Below, piece by piece: positions 6,738-16,460 of a DNA stretch of 64,000 nt; within the stretch, counting starts at the first letter, position 1, and each line of letters starts with the position of its first letter. The notes below the pieces were generated by a model. That model saw nothing but the letters and a program-made list of their open reading frames with translations, was not told the DNA's origin and ran no database searches. A program made the position numbers and the translations under genes. This stretch comes from Flavobacteriales bacterium. GTDB lineage: Bacteria > Bacteroidota > Bacteroidia > Flavobacteriales_F > PHOS-HE28. Location: assembly GCA_016700415.1 (NCBI GenBank), contig CP065018.1, forward strand, positions 1,302,001-1,366,000, in the 5' to 3' direction.

Positions 6738-8153
6738 CTATCCGAGCATCGACAACAACTCCCCCTCCTTCACCGCTTTCTGCTCGCCGCTCTTCATGTC
6801 CTTCACGGTCACGATGCCTTGCTTCATTTCATTCTCCCCGATGATGGCCACGAAGGGGATGCCTTTGTCATCGGCGTACTTGAATTGCTTGGCCATCTTC
6901 ACCGCGTCGGGGTAGAGCTCTGCGGCAATGCCGACATCGCGCACTTGGCGCAGGAGTTTGAGGCAATGCAGGGCCTCCGCCTCGCCGAAGTTCGCAAAGA
7001 GCAGCTTCGTGCTTTCGCCCAATTCCGCAGGGAATTTGTTCGTCTCCAGCAGCACGTCGTAAATGCGGTCCGCGCCGAAGCTGATGCCCACGCCGCTCAT
7101 GTTCTTCAGGCCGAAGATGCCTGTGAGATCGTCGTACCGGCCACCACCGCAAATGCTGCCCGGCATGCTCCCTTCCAAGGATTTCACCTCAAAGATGGCA
7201 CCCGTGTAATAGTCGAGGCCTCGGGCAAGCGTAGGGTCGAACTCCAGCGTAGCGCTCTTCAGTGTTCCCACAGCATCAAAGATGGCGGACAAGTTCTTCA
7301 GCCCTTCCTGCGCGAGGGGCACACTGCCTAGCCAATCATCGAGCTTTTTCTTTTGCTCCGACCACGTGCCGCTGAGCCTGAAGAGCGGTGCGATAGTGGC
7401 CAGCGCGGTATCCGTAATACCCTTGGCGCGCATCTCCTCCTCCACTTTCTCCTGACCGATCTTGTCCAGCTTGTCTATCGCAGTCACCATGTCAACGACC
7501 TTCTCCGGTTGCCCGCTGATCTCGGCGATGGCACTGAGCACCTTGCGGTCGTTGATCTTCACGGCCACCTGCAAGTTCAGCGCGGAGAAGACGTCATCGA
7601 TCAACTGCACGAGCTCGATCTCGTTCAGCAGGCTCTTGCTGCCGATCACGTCCGCATCGCATTGATAGAACTCGCGGTAGCGGCCCTTCTGCGGGCGATC
7701 CGCACGCCACACGGGCTGGATCTGGTAGCGTTTGAAGGGGAAGGTGATCTCGTTCTGATGCTGCACCACGTAGCGTGCAAAGGGCACGGTGAGGTCGTAG
7801 CGCAGGGCCTTCTCGGAAAGCTCGGTGGCTTTTACCTGCGCTATCATCGCTCGCATATCATTGAAGACTGCAATGGAGAGTTCAACAGGCTTCGTTCCAT
7901 ACTTTGCCTCGAATTTCTCATTCACCTCCTGCATAAAATCTCCGCTGTTGAGCACCTTGAAGATCAAGCGGTCGCCCTCCTCGCCGTACTTGCCGGTGAG
8001 GGTGCTGAGGTTCTCCATTGCGGGGGTCTCCAGCGGCAGGAAGCCGTACTTGCGGAACACCGTTTCGATGGTATTGAAAATGTACTTGCGACGGAGCATC
8101 TCCTGTGGGGAGAAATCGCGGGTACCCTTGGGCGTGGAGGGCTTTTGTGCCAT
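6738..8153 (-). CDS. hisS: Histidyl-tRNA synthetase
   Basis: Class II aminoacyl-tRNA synthetase charging tRNA-His. Start at 8153 gives MAQKPSTPKGTRDFSP, the conserved opening of the family; the frame is open for 56 codons upstream but without similarity and through a repeat. Motif 2 is seen at RADRPQKGRYREFYQCD, the histidine-binding motif at ARGLDYYTG, then GGGRYDDL. Motif 3 is GVGISFGADRI. The C-terminal anticodon-binding domain follows (about residue 370 on). Length 471 aa is slightly longer than the E. coli enzyme, as in many Bacteroidota. It stands alone, with a -7-like box 4 nt before the ATG. Confidence 0.97.
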   Translation of the reverse strand: MAQKPSTPKGTRDFSPQEMLRRKYIFNTIETVFRKYGFLPLETPAMENLSTLTGKYGEEGDRLIFKVLNSGDFMQEVNEKFEAKYGTKPVELSIAVFNDMRAMIAQVKATELSEKALRYDLTVPFARYVVQHQNEITFPFKRYQIQPVWRADRPQKGRYREFYQCDADVIGSKSLLNEIELVQLIDDVFSALNLQVAVKINDRKVLSAIAEISGQPEKVVDMVTAIDKLDKIGQEKVEEEMRAKGITDTALATIAPLFRLSGTWSEQKKKLDDWLGSVPLAQEGLKNLSAIFDAVGTLKSATLEFDPTLARGLDYYTGAIFEVKSLEGSMPGSICGGGRYDDLTGIFGLKNMSGVGISFGADRIYDVLLETNKFPAELGESTKLLFANFGEAEALHCLKLLRQVRDVGIAAELYPDAVKMAKQFKYADDKGIPFVAIIGENEMKQGIVTVKDMKSGEQKAVKEGELLSMLG

Positions 8154-8157
8154 GCGG

Positions 8158-8165
8158 CGAAGGTA
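8158..8165 (-). promoter_or_regulatory. -7-like box TACCTTCG, 4 nt before hisS
   Basis: Minus-strand TACCTTCG differs from TAnnTTTG at one base. CCGC alone separates it from the hisS ATG, the same spacing as at 2225, 35360 and 40381. This supports the ATG at 8153 and suggests a leaderless hisS mRNA. No convincing -33 element was found. Confidence 0.5.
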
Positions 8166-8184
8166 GTGACGGGTAGGTTTTTTT

Positions 8185-8211
8185 ACCACAGAGGCACAGA
8201 AACACGGAGAA
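8185..8211. repeat. CCACAGAGGCACAG word repeat (copy 1)
   Basis: ACCACAGAGGCACAGAAACA followed by CGGAGAA. A reverse-complement relative lies at 36872-36900 (ACCACAGAGG, then CCGAGAACACAGGG on the minus strand). The rest of the gap to the PorP gene end (8212-8362) holds GTAC-containing words (GTACCTTGAAGTACACGAAGGGTAC) and no gene that I can recognise. Confidence 0.5.
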
Positions 8212-8362
8212 ATACGAGCTGTACCTTGAAGTACACGAAGGGTACAACGATGCAGCACGGCCTGCGGAGGTGAAGAGCTACGAATGCGAAAGTTTGACCG
8301 CAACGCCCGCAACGATCGCAACGAAATTCAAAGTCTGGCAGCGGAGGCGCAGAACCCCTCTA

Positions 8363-9376
8363 TCACCGTTCCTGCGGTTCCATGGCATAACCCAGTGCTA
8401 CTTCGGTGGCGCTCTTCCGGGCCATGGTGCTGAAGGTTGGCACGTCGTAAGCCAAGGATATGGAGAAAGCAGACCAACGCACTGCCATTTGCGCCACCAC
8501 AGCACCGTCGCTGCGCCAAGAAGCGCCGAGCTCCACCTTCACTTGCACGGCTTCGTTCTGGAAGGACTTCGCAGGGCCGAACACGTGGCCGAACGAGCTT
8601 CCCGCGAGCATCATGGTGCTTGGACCTTGCGCAAAGAAATACGCAGCTGGAACAAGGTAATTCGTCGGCTTCCCCAGCAGCAGCCGTGCTTGTGCAAATC
8701 CGGACCAGCGGACAGCGATGTGGCCCAGCGCGGGATCTGCGAACAACTTTGGACGGGCGAGATGCTGGCCTGAGGCACCAGCCGTAAAGCGGTTCTGCAC
8801 CGCATCCCTTCCACCTCCCCAATGCAGGGCATAGACCACTCCGCCGCCCAGATCGAGGGCAGCATGCCGGTCGCGCACGGAGGCTTCACCGGAAGGGATC
8901 GAAGGATCATATTGCAGACCATCGTATTGACTGCCCCACTGCCCGTCCGGGCCGCCTTGCACGAACTGGAGCAAACCCACCTGCAGGCCCGCTCCTACGC
9001 TGCTGTTGCGTGTCACCGGCACGTGGTAGGCCAAGGCAAGCGCCACCTCCGTGGTGTTCAAGGCCGTGGTGCGGTCGCTCCTGAACTGGATCCCGGCGCC
9101 GAACCTTCCGCCGGATGTGGTGCCTTGCTCTTTTCCCCGCTTCACGCATCCATGCACCCCTGCCGCCAACGTGTGGAAAGGATCACCGATCGGGTTCCGC
9201 TTTGTGCGCTGGACAAGGGTCACTTGAAGATCGTTGACGGCACCGGCCAACGCCGGGTTCAACCCAAGTGGAGCCGTAGCCGGATCGGAGAACACAGCGT
9301 CCTGCGCTTGGATCCCGGACGCCAGAAGCATAAAGGCCATTACGCAACCACATGCCACATGTTCATCGCGATTCAT
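8363..9376 (-). CDS. PorP/SprF family type IX secretion system membrane protein
   Basis: Outer-membrane barrel of the PorP/SprF family, which pairs with individual T9SS type B cargo proteins such as SprB. A signal peptide (MAFMLLASGIQA) precedes QDAVFSDPATAPLGLNPALAG, matching the family opening in which a Q-(x)n-S-x-(x)n-NPALAG segment follows cleavage. The rest alternates short beta strands with glycine/aromatic girdle residues (for example GAGLQVGLLQF and DLGGGVVYALHW). 337 aa is typical. Its ATG overlaps the TGA of the upstream adhesin gene (ATGA), so the two are translationally coupled and this is probably the dedicated partner of that adhesin. Confidence 0.9.
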   Translation of the reverse strand: MNRDEHVACGCVMAFMLLASGIQAQDAVFSDPATAPLGLNPALAGAVNDLQVTLVQRTKRNPIGDPFHTLAAGVHGCVKRGKEQGTTSGGRFGAGIQFRSDRTTALNTTEVALALAYHVPVTRNSSVGAGLQVGLLQFVQGGPDGQWGSQYDGLQYDPSIPSGEASVRDRHAALDLGGGVVYALHWGGGRDAVQNRFTAGASGQHLARPKLFADPALGHIAVRWSGFAQARLLLGKPTNYLVPAAYFFAQGPSTMMLAGSSFGHVFGPAKSFQNEAVQVKVELGASWRSDGAVVAQMAVRWSAFSISLAYDVPTFSTMARKSATEVALGYAMEPQER

Positions 9377-12300
9377 CGCCGGATCAGTATTTCACCGGCC
9401 CTTTCCAGCACGGTGCCGTCGTCCTTCACCACATGCAGCATGTACCGGAAGGGGCCACCGTTCAATGATCTGCCACGGAGGTTGCCGTCCCAGCACCGGG
9501 CGGGATCATCGGTTTGGAAGACCGTCTCTCCCCATCTGTCGGTAATGGTGAATTGGAACTCCGCGATGCAACCGCCCAGCACACAGAGGTCATCGTTCAG
9601 CCCGTCATTGTTTGGCGAAAAGATCGTGGGCACGAAGATCTCCGGGCAGGTATACCAAGTGTTCAAAAGCACGGAATCCGCCACCATGCAGCCGTATGCC
9701 GAAGTGGCCGTGAACACGAACCAAGTGTCGCTTTGCGGCGATGCATACGGCGTCAGGCATTCGGTGCAGCTCAAGGCTTCCGGCGGCGACCAGTGGAAAT
9801 CCGTCGTGCTGTCCAACGGTACCAGTTCGGCTTCCAATTGGATGCTGTCCACGATGTTCACCAGCGCGGTGTCCGGGAATACGCTCAAGGCCATCGAGCC
9901 CAGGTCGATCACGGTGCCCTGTTCGGTGTACACGCAGCCCAGTGCGTCCGTTAGCTTCACCTGATAGCTTCCCGCAAGCAACGGATCGGCAAAAGCCACA
10001 GTGTCCCCATTGCTCCACAGGAATTGGTATGGAGGCGAGGCTTGGTTGACGACGAGCATGGCCCATCCGTTCGCATTCCCGCAGGTGCTGTAATGGGTCT
10101 CGAGGGAATCAATGGGATAGGTTGGTTGCGGGACCACAAGGGAATCTGTTCGCGAACATTGGGCATTGCTCGTCACCACCACATATTGCCCTGCTGCAAG
10201 ACCGGAGCGAGAAGCCTCATTGGATCCCGTGGTGGGCCAGAGAAAATTCAGTGGAACGGTGTCCAGCGGGATCAGCTCGATACTGCCGTCCGCTTCCCCG
10301 TAGCAGCTCGCACCGGTGATGGTGATATCGATGTTCGGCGGCGGCAGCACCTGCACGATCAGGCTATCACTGCTGGAGCAGCCATGCTGAGAGAACGCGG
10401 TGACATGATAGACCAGGGAGTCACCCGCAAATGGCGGTATGATGGACGGCTCCTGCTCATCGGAGGTGAAATCACCAGGACCGTTCCATGAATAGTGGTC
10501 CGCACCGTAAGCATACCCCTGCACAGTGTCTCCCAAGCATGCGCCGGACGGAATGGAGAACAAGGGTATCGGACGGTCCTCGATCAAAATAAATTTCTCC
10601 TGGCAGGAGCTGGGGCCGAAAACGTTTTCCGCACGCAATTCAACGAACATGCTGTGCTCCGGCACGAACGCGAGCGTGTCGCCCACATACAGGAAGTAGC
10701 GCGGGTCGCCGCAGTGGGTGTCGTACCAGACGGGTTCATAGCCGTCCGGGAATGAATCGATGTTGAATGTGATGCGCACGGTATCGCCGGTGCAGGCGAA
10801 AATGGTGTCGGGGCCATCGATGTGGAGACTGTCGGGCCATCCTCCTCCTCCTCCCGGCCCCGAACCATTGCAGACACAGGTATCACAGACGGCCGTGGAA
10901 TCACCGGAGTTCCAATTGTGCTGTTGAAAGCGGGCGATGAACGCATCGGTGGTCCCGCTCAGGGCCTCGCGCACGCCCATGTCGAAAATGCCGGATCCGG
11001 AGGAGGTCGTTCCTGTGAAGAACATGATGTTCACGTCGAACACGGCGATATCCGTTCCCTCGTCCGCCCCCGGCCCGCCGAAATACGCGCCCCACAAACG
11101 GTGCCCGGTGGTGTCGAACTTGGTGATGAAGACATCCGTGGCCCCTTGAAGTTCCTCCAGTGGCACGCCAGCGGTAGCGATGGTGGAATCCGAGGCCGTG
11201 GTACCGATCACGCGCACCTGCCCGCCGGGATCGCGGATGATGCGCGCCGACCGGTCTTCCGAGCTATCACCGAGGTAGGTGGCCCACGCCAATGCCCCGC
11301 CGCTGTCGATCCGGGCGATGAAGACATCACCTCCGCCACCATAGCGCCATTGGTGCGCCGCCGTGTCCGTGACCAACGAGTCCGAAAAGGTCTCCCCGGT
11401 GATGAAAGCCGACTTCCCCACAGCAGCCACGCTGATGGCCCCGTCGTTGTCGGCCCCGCCGAAGTAAGTGGCCCATTGCACGTTGCCGGAACTGTCCATG
11501 CGCACCAAGAAGGCATCCTTCATCCCGGCCAAGCTGTCCTGATGCACACTGTCCGAGGCGATGCCTGCTGTGGAAGCGGTGGTGCCGGCAAGCCAGATGC
11601 CTGTGCTGTCCATGGCAAGCCCGTTCCCGATGTCATCCGCCGCACCACCGAAGAAGGTGGTCCACGTCCGATGTCCTGTACTATCGATATGGGTCAGGAA
11701 AGCATCCTTCCCGCCGGAAGGAGGATGTAGTGGCGGTACGGAATCACCCAAGAATTCCGTGCTTGCGGAAGTGCCCGCGAGAAAGAAACCGCCTTTCCCG
11801 TCCAGCACAAAGGTCGCCGCGCTGTCATTCAGGAGCCCGCCGATGTAAGAGCCCCATAAGCGATGTCCGAGTGAGTCGAATTTGGCCACGAACACATCGG
11901 TGTCCCCGGCCAACTCCTCTTGCTGCGCCCCGACGGTGGAAATACCAAGTGTGGATGCAGTGTTACCGATCAGGTAGATGTTCTTCAAACTGTCCACGGC
12001 GATACCCGTGGGCACATCCCAGTTCTCACCACCGTAGTAGGTGACCCACGGAAGGGAACCGAGCGGCATGAAGCATGCGACGAACACGTCCATGTCCCCC
12101 AGGAAGGTGGATTCGTAAGTGCCTTCGGTAGCGATGTTGGCGATCGATCTTGTGGCACCCGCCACATACACCCTTCCCGTCACTTGGTGAACTGCAATGG
12201 CCCGTCCCGAATCGTATGCCGTATCGCCGTAATAGGTGGCCCATTCGATCACGGGATCCGGATCCACGACCAAAGTCCTGTCCGGCCCGTGGTCCGTGGC

Positions 12301-12996
12301 ATCCGCCCATTCCAAGCCGACCACGACATGTTCCGCGTCCTGCTCAACTACCCGGTAGAGCACGTCCGCGGGCTTTCCCCCGGGAAGGGTCCAACTGTGC
12401 GGGATCGATTCTGTGAGATGCTTACCGGAAAGGAAGAAATCCATCGATTTTTCGTTGACTACCGCGCTGTCATAACCTTCAAAGCGGAGCTGCACCGCAT
12501 TGACATCCGCTCCTGGATGCAGCACCAGGTCATATTTGAACGCTCCATTGGCACCGCTTTGCGACAGGGCCATGTCGATGCCGGGATAGATGGAATTGTA
12601 GCGCAATCGATCAAAATGCGGCACGGCATTGAAGCCATGGATGTTGATGCGGTCCGGCCGAGGTGCCTCGCCGATCAATCGGGCATTTGCGCTGCCGTTG
12701 AGGACATACATGTCCAAGCGATGGAAATGCACCGGGCCGTCCTTGGTCTCCGCCGTATAGGTGTCATAGCTCAGTCCATTGTCGCGGACCTGCACGTTCA
12801 TGCCGGTCCCTCCTGCCCAGAGATAACGCACTTCCGGATGCGGCAGGTGGTGCTGGTCAAGGACCTGCCCCACATTGCTAACGAACCCTCTACCGTGGAC
12901 CGGAGATATGCGCTGCTGTGCTGAAGCGGCAAACGGCAAGAGGTTGGCCGCGAGCACCAGGCAGTGAAGACCGTAGCGAATTTTCGATGTTCCCAT
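9373..12996 (-). CDS. Large SBBP/SprB-repeat surface protein with gliding-type (type B) sorting domain
   Basis: Secreted T9SS cargo of 1207 aa. The ATG at 12996 is chosen because it begins a signal peptide (MGTSKIRYGLHCLVLAANLL, cleavage after ASA). Next is a DUF7948-like N-terminal module (GFVSNVGQVLDQH to about residue 240). It is followed by roughly nine SBBP beta-propeller repeats, each with a WATYYGG/WGSYIGG strand and a TDVFVAKFD strand, to about residue 700. Ig/PKD-like modules and a SprB-type repeat (ITGASCYGEADGSIEL) come next. The last 90 residues are a CHU_C/gliding-motility domain (PTIFSPNNDGLNDDL, then ITDRWGETVFQT). The PorP/SprF gene overlaps its stop codon. Likely a surface-anchored or released adhesin. 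Confidence 0.93.
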   Translation of the reverse strand: MGTSKIRYGLHCLVLAANLLPFAASAQQRISPVHGRGFVSNVGQVLDQHHLPHPEVRYLWAGGTGMNVQVRDNGLSYDTYTAETKDGPVHFHRLDMYVLNGSANARLIGEAPRPDRINIHGFNAVPHFDRLRYNSIYPGIDMALSQSGANGAFKYDLVLHPGADVNAVQLRFEGYDSAVVNEKSMDFFLSGKHLTESIPHSWTLPGGKPADVLYRVVEQDAEHVVVGLEWADATDHGPDRTLVVDPDPVIEWATYYGDTAYDSGRAIAVHQVTGRVYVAGATRSIANIATEGTYESTFLGDMDVFVACFMPLGSLPWVTYYGGENWDVPTGIAVDSLKNIYLIGNTASTLGISTVGAQQEELAGDTDVFVAKFDSLGHRLWGSYIGGLLNDSAATFVLDGKGGFFLAGTSASTEFLGDSVPPLHPPSGGKDAFLTHIDSTGHRTWTTFFGGAADDIGNGLAMDSTGIWLAGTTASTAGIASDSVHQDSLAGMKDAFLVRMDSSGNVQWATYFGGADNDGAISVAAVGKSAFITGETFSDSLVTDTAAHQWRYGGGGDVFIARIDSGGALAWATYLGDSSEDRSARIIRDPGGQVRVIGTTASDSTIATAGVPLEELQGATDVFITKFDTTGHRLWGAYFGGPGADEGTDIAVFDVNIMFFTGTTSSGSGIFDMGVREALSGTTDAFIARFQQHNWNSGDSTAVCDTCVCNGSGPGGGGGWPDSLHIDGPDTIFACTGDTVRITFNIDSFPDGYEPVWYDTHCGDPRYFLYVGDTLAFVPEHSMFVELRAENVFGPSSCQEKFILIEDRPIPLFSIPSGACLGDTVQGYAYGADHYSWNGPGDFTSDEQEPSIIPPFAGDSLVYHVTAFSQHGCSSSDSLIVQVLPPPNIDITITGASCYGEADGSIELIPLDTVPLNFLWPTTGSNEASRSGLAAGQYVVVTSNAQCSRTDSLVVPQPTYPIDSLETHYSTCGNANGWAMLVVNQASPPYQFLWSNGDTVAFADPLLAGSYQVKLTDALGCVYTEQGTVIDLGSMALSVFPDTALVNIVDSIQLEAELVPLDSTTDFHWSPPEALSCTECLTPYASPQSDTWFVFTATSAYGCMVADSVLLNTWYTCPEIFVPTIFSPNNDGLNDDLCVLGGCIAEFQFTITDRWGETVFQTDDPARCWDGNLRGRSLNGGPFRYMLHVVKDDGTVLERAGEILIRR

Positions 12997-13294
12997 GGCG
13001 CTGTCAATTTCAACAAGGATAGCCCCGTGGGTGGGCGGAATCCAAGGAAACGCAGGCCAGATAGCGGGCGCGATATACAGGTCTGACAGGCGGTTCCGGC
13101 TAGGCCGCAAGTGGCAAAACAGCCCGAACTCAACACCCACAACGGAGCACTACCGATCGGACGCACCGAAATGGGCGGATATATTGGAAAAAATGCCGGC
13201 CCAATAGCAGCCGACCGGTCCCTTCACTTCCGGTGTTCGCGCTGCTTGGCTTCGAGCGCAGGCAACCGGATCTTGACCTCCGAGGGAGGATGGC
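12997..13294. other. Intergenic stretch without a recognised gene
   Basis: About 300 bases between the adhesin and the acyltransferase, both on the minus strand. Possible reading frames here have no similarity that I recognise. On the minus strand TATCCTTG lies 17 nt before the adhesin ATG and is a weak -7 candidate. No hairpin terminator was found. Confidence 0.5.
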
Positions 13295-14476
13295 TCATGT
13301 ACTCAATACCCTCCTCCCCGGCCTGAACCGGTTTTTCAGCCGAAGGAAGAACAATTCAAAAAAATGGTAGGAAAGCGCTGCCATGGCGATGGAAAGGGCG
13401 AAGACCACGGGATAGGTCACAAGGTCGCTGGTGATATCCATACGCTTAGCCATGTTCAAGATGGCTATCACGGCCACCATGTGGTAGATGTACAGCCCAT
13501 AGGAAATGCGACCGAGGTAGCGCAGGACGGGGTGCTCCAGCACGTTGATCAACCAAGGGTTCGCGGCGAGGTTCAGCACCAGCAGCCCGAACAGCACGGA
13601 GTACATCCGGTAGCCTATGAGGGCCGTCCTGGTGCCGGTGGCCATGCACGCCACCACCGTGATCAACACCACGATGAACAGCCTGCGGTCCAAGAGCACC
13701 TTGAGCAGAGCGCTTTTTTTGAAAAGCAACCAAGCGCAAAGGCCCCCCACGGCCATGACATCGATATTGAAATTCTGCCAGTAAGGCCTGAAAAGATCGA
13801 TCCCGGACAACCCTTCGGCAAGTGGTGAGAACAGCAAGCGGTACACGACCGCATAGCCGATGAACACAGCGGCCATGAGCAGCCAGCAGTAGCGTTTGAA
13901 AACACGCAGGAGAAAAGGCCAGACCAAGTAAAAATGCTCCTCCGTGCCGATGGACCACAGGTGCAAGGCAAAATACACCTTGCTAAAAACAGAAGGGACC
14001 AAGGTGGGCAGGAACAACATAAAGAGCACCAGCTTGCCCATGGGGTTGTCCATTTGTTCCCGGGCGGGCAGATCGGGCACTTGGAGGAGGGAAAGCCGGG
14101 GCAGGACAAAGAGCGCCAGCAGTACCATGAGAAAATACAAGGGCCAGACCCGGAGGATCCTGCGGACCTCGAAATTCAGAACATGGATCTTCCCGTACCG
14201 CTGCTCTTCTTCCAAGATCAGGTAGGTGATGAGGAAGCCGCTGATAGAGAAGAAGAGAAGTACGCCCAGATGGCGGAGCATTTCCCAGTGCAGGAAGGCC
14301 GTCACGGGAATAGCCAAGGTCAGCTTTCCGCCAACGATGTGGCCGATGATCACCAAGCTGGCGGCGATGAAGCGCAACCCGTCCAGATTCGGAAAATAGG
14401 TTTTGCCGGTCCCTGCCATTCCGGACGAAACTACCTCCATTGACCTTATCCCACCTTCGTCAAAGATCATAGCCAC
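13295..14476 (-). CDS. Acyltransferase 3 family membrane protein (OafA/YrhL-like)
   Basis: Integral membrane O-acyltransferase that moves acetyl or similar groups onto cell-surface carbohydrates. The first signature is FPNLDGLRFIAASLVIIGHI with the catalytic-type His; then FFSISGFLITYLI and FEVRRILRVWPLYF, all standard for PF01757. About ten membrane segments follow, ending in a basic tail (RLKNRFRPGRR). The first ATG (14476) is given, but ATGs at 14440 and 14419 are equally possible since family homology begins near the latter. Neighbours give no glycan locus, so the acceptor is unknown. 393 aa is usual. Confidence 0.9.
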   Translation of the reverse strand: MAMIFDEGGIRSMEVVSSGMAGTGKTYFPNLDGLRFIAASLVIIGHIVGGKLTLAIPVTAFLHWEMLRHLGVLLFFSISGFLITYLILEEEQRYGKIHVLNFEVRRILRVWPLYFLMVLLALFVLPRLSLLQVPDLPAREQMDNPMGKLVLFMLFLPTLVPSVFSKVYFALHLWSIGTEEHFYLVWPFLLRVFKRYCWLLMAAVFIGYAVVYRLLFSPLAEGLSGIDLFRPYWQNFNIDVMAVGGLCAWLLFKKSALLKVLLDRRLFIVVLITVVACMATGTRTALIGYRMYSVLFGLLVLNLAANPWLINVLEHPVLRYLGRISYGLYIYHMVAVIAILNMAKRMDITSDLVTYPVVFALSIAMAALSYHFFELFFLRLKNRFRPGRRVLST

Positions 14477-14774
14477 AATAAAGACCAGGCCAGCTTACCG
14501 CAGCTACCACAAAGCTCTCTAACAGCCGCATCATTGCACCTCGAACCATCAGCAAAGCAAGGAAACAAGTGCTGCAACCACGGTCCGAAAGGCTTCGGAG
14601 ATCGCGATCTCACGGAAGGTCTGCACGCCGCAAATGCGGCCCAATAGGAAAACGTCAGTGGAGCGCATCCATGCCGAACAACGCACTTCAGGGATCGCAT
14701 CCCACAACCAGCACTGGACAACTCGTAGACGGACAGGATGCGGAGGGCTTTCCCGCAACGTTCTTTTGCCGGTC
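14477..14774. other. Divergent intergenic region
   Basis: Region of 298 bases between the acyltransferase (minus) and the symporter (plus). It must hold both promoters. The best plus-strand candidate is TTCTTTTG at 14761-14768, 6 nt before the symporter ATG, which differs from TAnnTTTG at one base. No RNA gene or repeat of note was seen. Confidence 0.4.
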
Positions 14775-16223
14775 ATGAGCCCTTACCTGCTGCTTGCCAT
14801 CGTCCTCGGTTACTTCTTGGTGCTGTTGGGCATCGCGTGGTACACCTCGCGCGGCGCGGGGGAGCACAGCTTCTACAGTGGCGACCGCAAGAGCCTGTGG
14901 TACGTGGTGGCCTTCGGGATGATCGGCACCTCGCTCAGCGGCGTCACCTTCATCAGCGTGCCGGGTTATGTGGACGCCAAGGCTTGGACGTATTTCCAAT
15001 TGGTGTTCGGTTTCGCGATCGGCTACTGGGTGGTGGCGGGCGTGCTGCTGCCGCTGTACTACCGGCTACAGCTCACCAGCATTTACGGCTACCTGCGGGA
15101 GCGTTTCGGCATGCAGAGCTACCGCACCGGTGCCTCGTTCTTCATCCTGAGCCGCTTGGCCGGGGCCACCATCCGGATCTTCGTGGTGCTGAACGTGATC
15201 CAGCTTTTCGTGCTGGACGCCATGGGCGTGCCCTTTGAAGTGACGGCCTTCATTGTGATGGTGATGATCGTGCTCTACACGCTGAAAGGCGGCGTGAAGA
15301 CCATCGTATGGACGGACACCTTGCAGACCTTGTTCATGCTGGGCGCTTTGGTCGGCACCATCATCTACATCACGCAAAGCAGCGGCATGGGCGATTGGCT
15401 CCCGGAGCTGAAGGCGAACGGCAGCATGCGCATTCTCGATCTGGATTGGCGCAGCGACAGCTTCTTCCTGAAGCAGGTGCTGGCGGGCATCTTCATCACC
15501 ATCGCCATGACGGGGCTGGACCAGGAGATGATGCAGAAGAACCTCAGCGTGTCCACCGTGGAAGGCTCGAAGAAGAACATGCGCGTGTTCAGCGTGATCC
15601 TGCTGGGCGCGAACCTGCTCTTCCTGTTGCTGGGCTCATTGCTGTACCTGTACATGCACCGCCAAGGCATAGCCATTCCGGGCCATTCGGACGATGTGTT
15701 CCCCACGCTCGCTTTGCAGCATTTCCCACCGTGGCTGGGCCTGATGTTCATCATCGGCCTCATCAGCGCGCTCTTCCCCAGTGCCGATGGCGCGCTCACG
15801 GCGCTCACCGCCAGCACCTGCATCGACCTCATCGGCATCCGTGACCGGGGCTGGGACGAGGCCCGGCAGAAGCGCGTGCGCCAGCGCGTCCACCTTGGCA
15901 TGGCGGTGCTCTTCCTGCTCTTCATCCTCTACTTCCATTGGTTGGCCACGCCCACGGTGATCAAGACCTTGTTCGACATCGCCGGCTTTACCTACGGGCC
16001 GCTGCTGGGCCTGTTCGCGTTCGGCATCTTCTTCAAGGGCGTGCCACAGGAGCGCTGGGTGCCATGGGTGTGTATCGCGGCACCGATCATCACCTACTTT
16101 ATCCGGATGTATTCACAGGAGCTCTTCTTCGGCTATAAGATGGGCTTCGAGGTGCTCTTGGTGGTGGCAGGCTTGACGATGCTGGGCTTGTGGGGTGTAT
16201 GTTCGCGGAGGGCGGCAGTGTAA
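14775..16223 (+). CDS. Sodium:solute symporter (SSS family)
   Basis: Sodium-coupled uptake transporter of the SSS/LeuT-fold class. The ATG at 14775 begins the first membrane helix (MSPYLLLAIVLGYFLVLLGI); the frame is open 47 codons upstream but polar and unlike the family. The helix-1 region is followed by FYSGDRKSLWYVVAFGMIGTSLSG, the conserved ion-site area with its Ser-rich GTSLSGVTFIS. Later features include YTLKGGVKTIVWTDTLQ and GLISALFPSADGALTALTAS. About 13 membrane helices over 482 aa. Bacteroidota SSS proteins of this type carry sialic acid, sugars or amino acids; the substrate cannot be told here. Single gene. Confidence 0.92.
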   Translation: MSPYLLLAIVLGYFLVLLGIAWYTSRGAGEHSFYSGDRKSLWYVVAFGMIGTSLSGVTFISVPGYVDAKAWTYFQLVFGFAIGYWVVAGVLLPLYYRLQLTSIYGYLRERFGMQSYRTGASFFILSRLAGATIRIFVVLNVIQLFVLDAMGVPFEVTAFIVMVMIVLYTLKGGVKTIVWTDTLQTLFMLGALVGTIIYITQSSGMGDWLPELKANGSMRILDLDWRSDSFFLKQVLAGIFITIAMTGLDQEMMQKNLSVSTVEGSKKNMRVFSVILLGANLLFLLLGSLLYLYMHRQGIAIPGHSDDVFPTLALQHFPPWLGLMFIIGLISALFPSADGALTALTASTCIDLIGIRDRGWDEARQKRVRQRVHLGMAVLFLLFILYFHWLATPTVIKTLFDIAGFTYGPLLGLFAFGIFFKGVPQERWVPWVCIAAPIITYFIRMYSQELFFGYKMGFEVLLVVAGLTMLGLWGVCSRRAAV

Positions 16224-16460
16224 AGTTGAATTGGCCGCCGACCGTGCTCCGCCGCAGCGGCTACGCCCAGGCGAGGGCGCGGAGGCGCCGAGAACTGCCG
16301 TTGGGGATCGGTGCCCGCTGCCAACTGGGACTGCTGACTGGCCTCTGGTGATCAGGTTCTACATTTTTCGTTCCCCTCCCCGCCCTTCATCGGGCAACGG
16401 TACCCGCCCTTCGTTCGTCACACTTGCTGTCCCTGCCTCCTTATACTTGTACTACCAAAG

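Noticed and set aside
14477..14774. tRNA or riboswitch in the larger gaps (also 12997-13294, 38785-39224, 50864-51122)
   Set aside because: No cloverleaf, T-loop sequence or known riboswitch core was found by eye.
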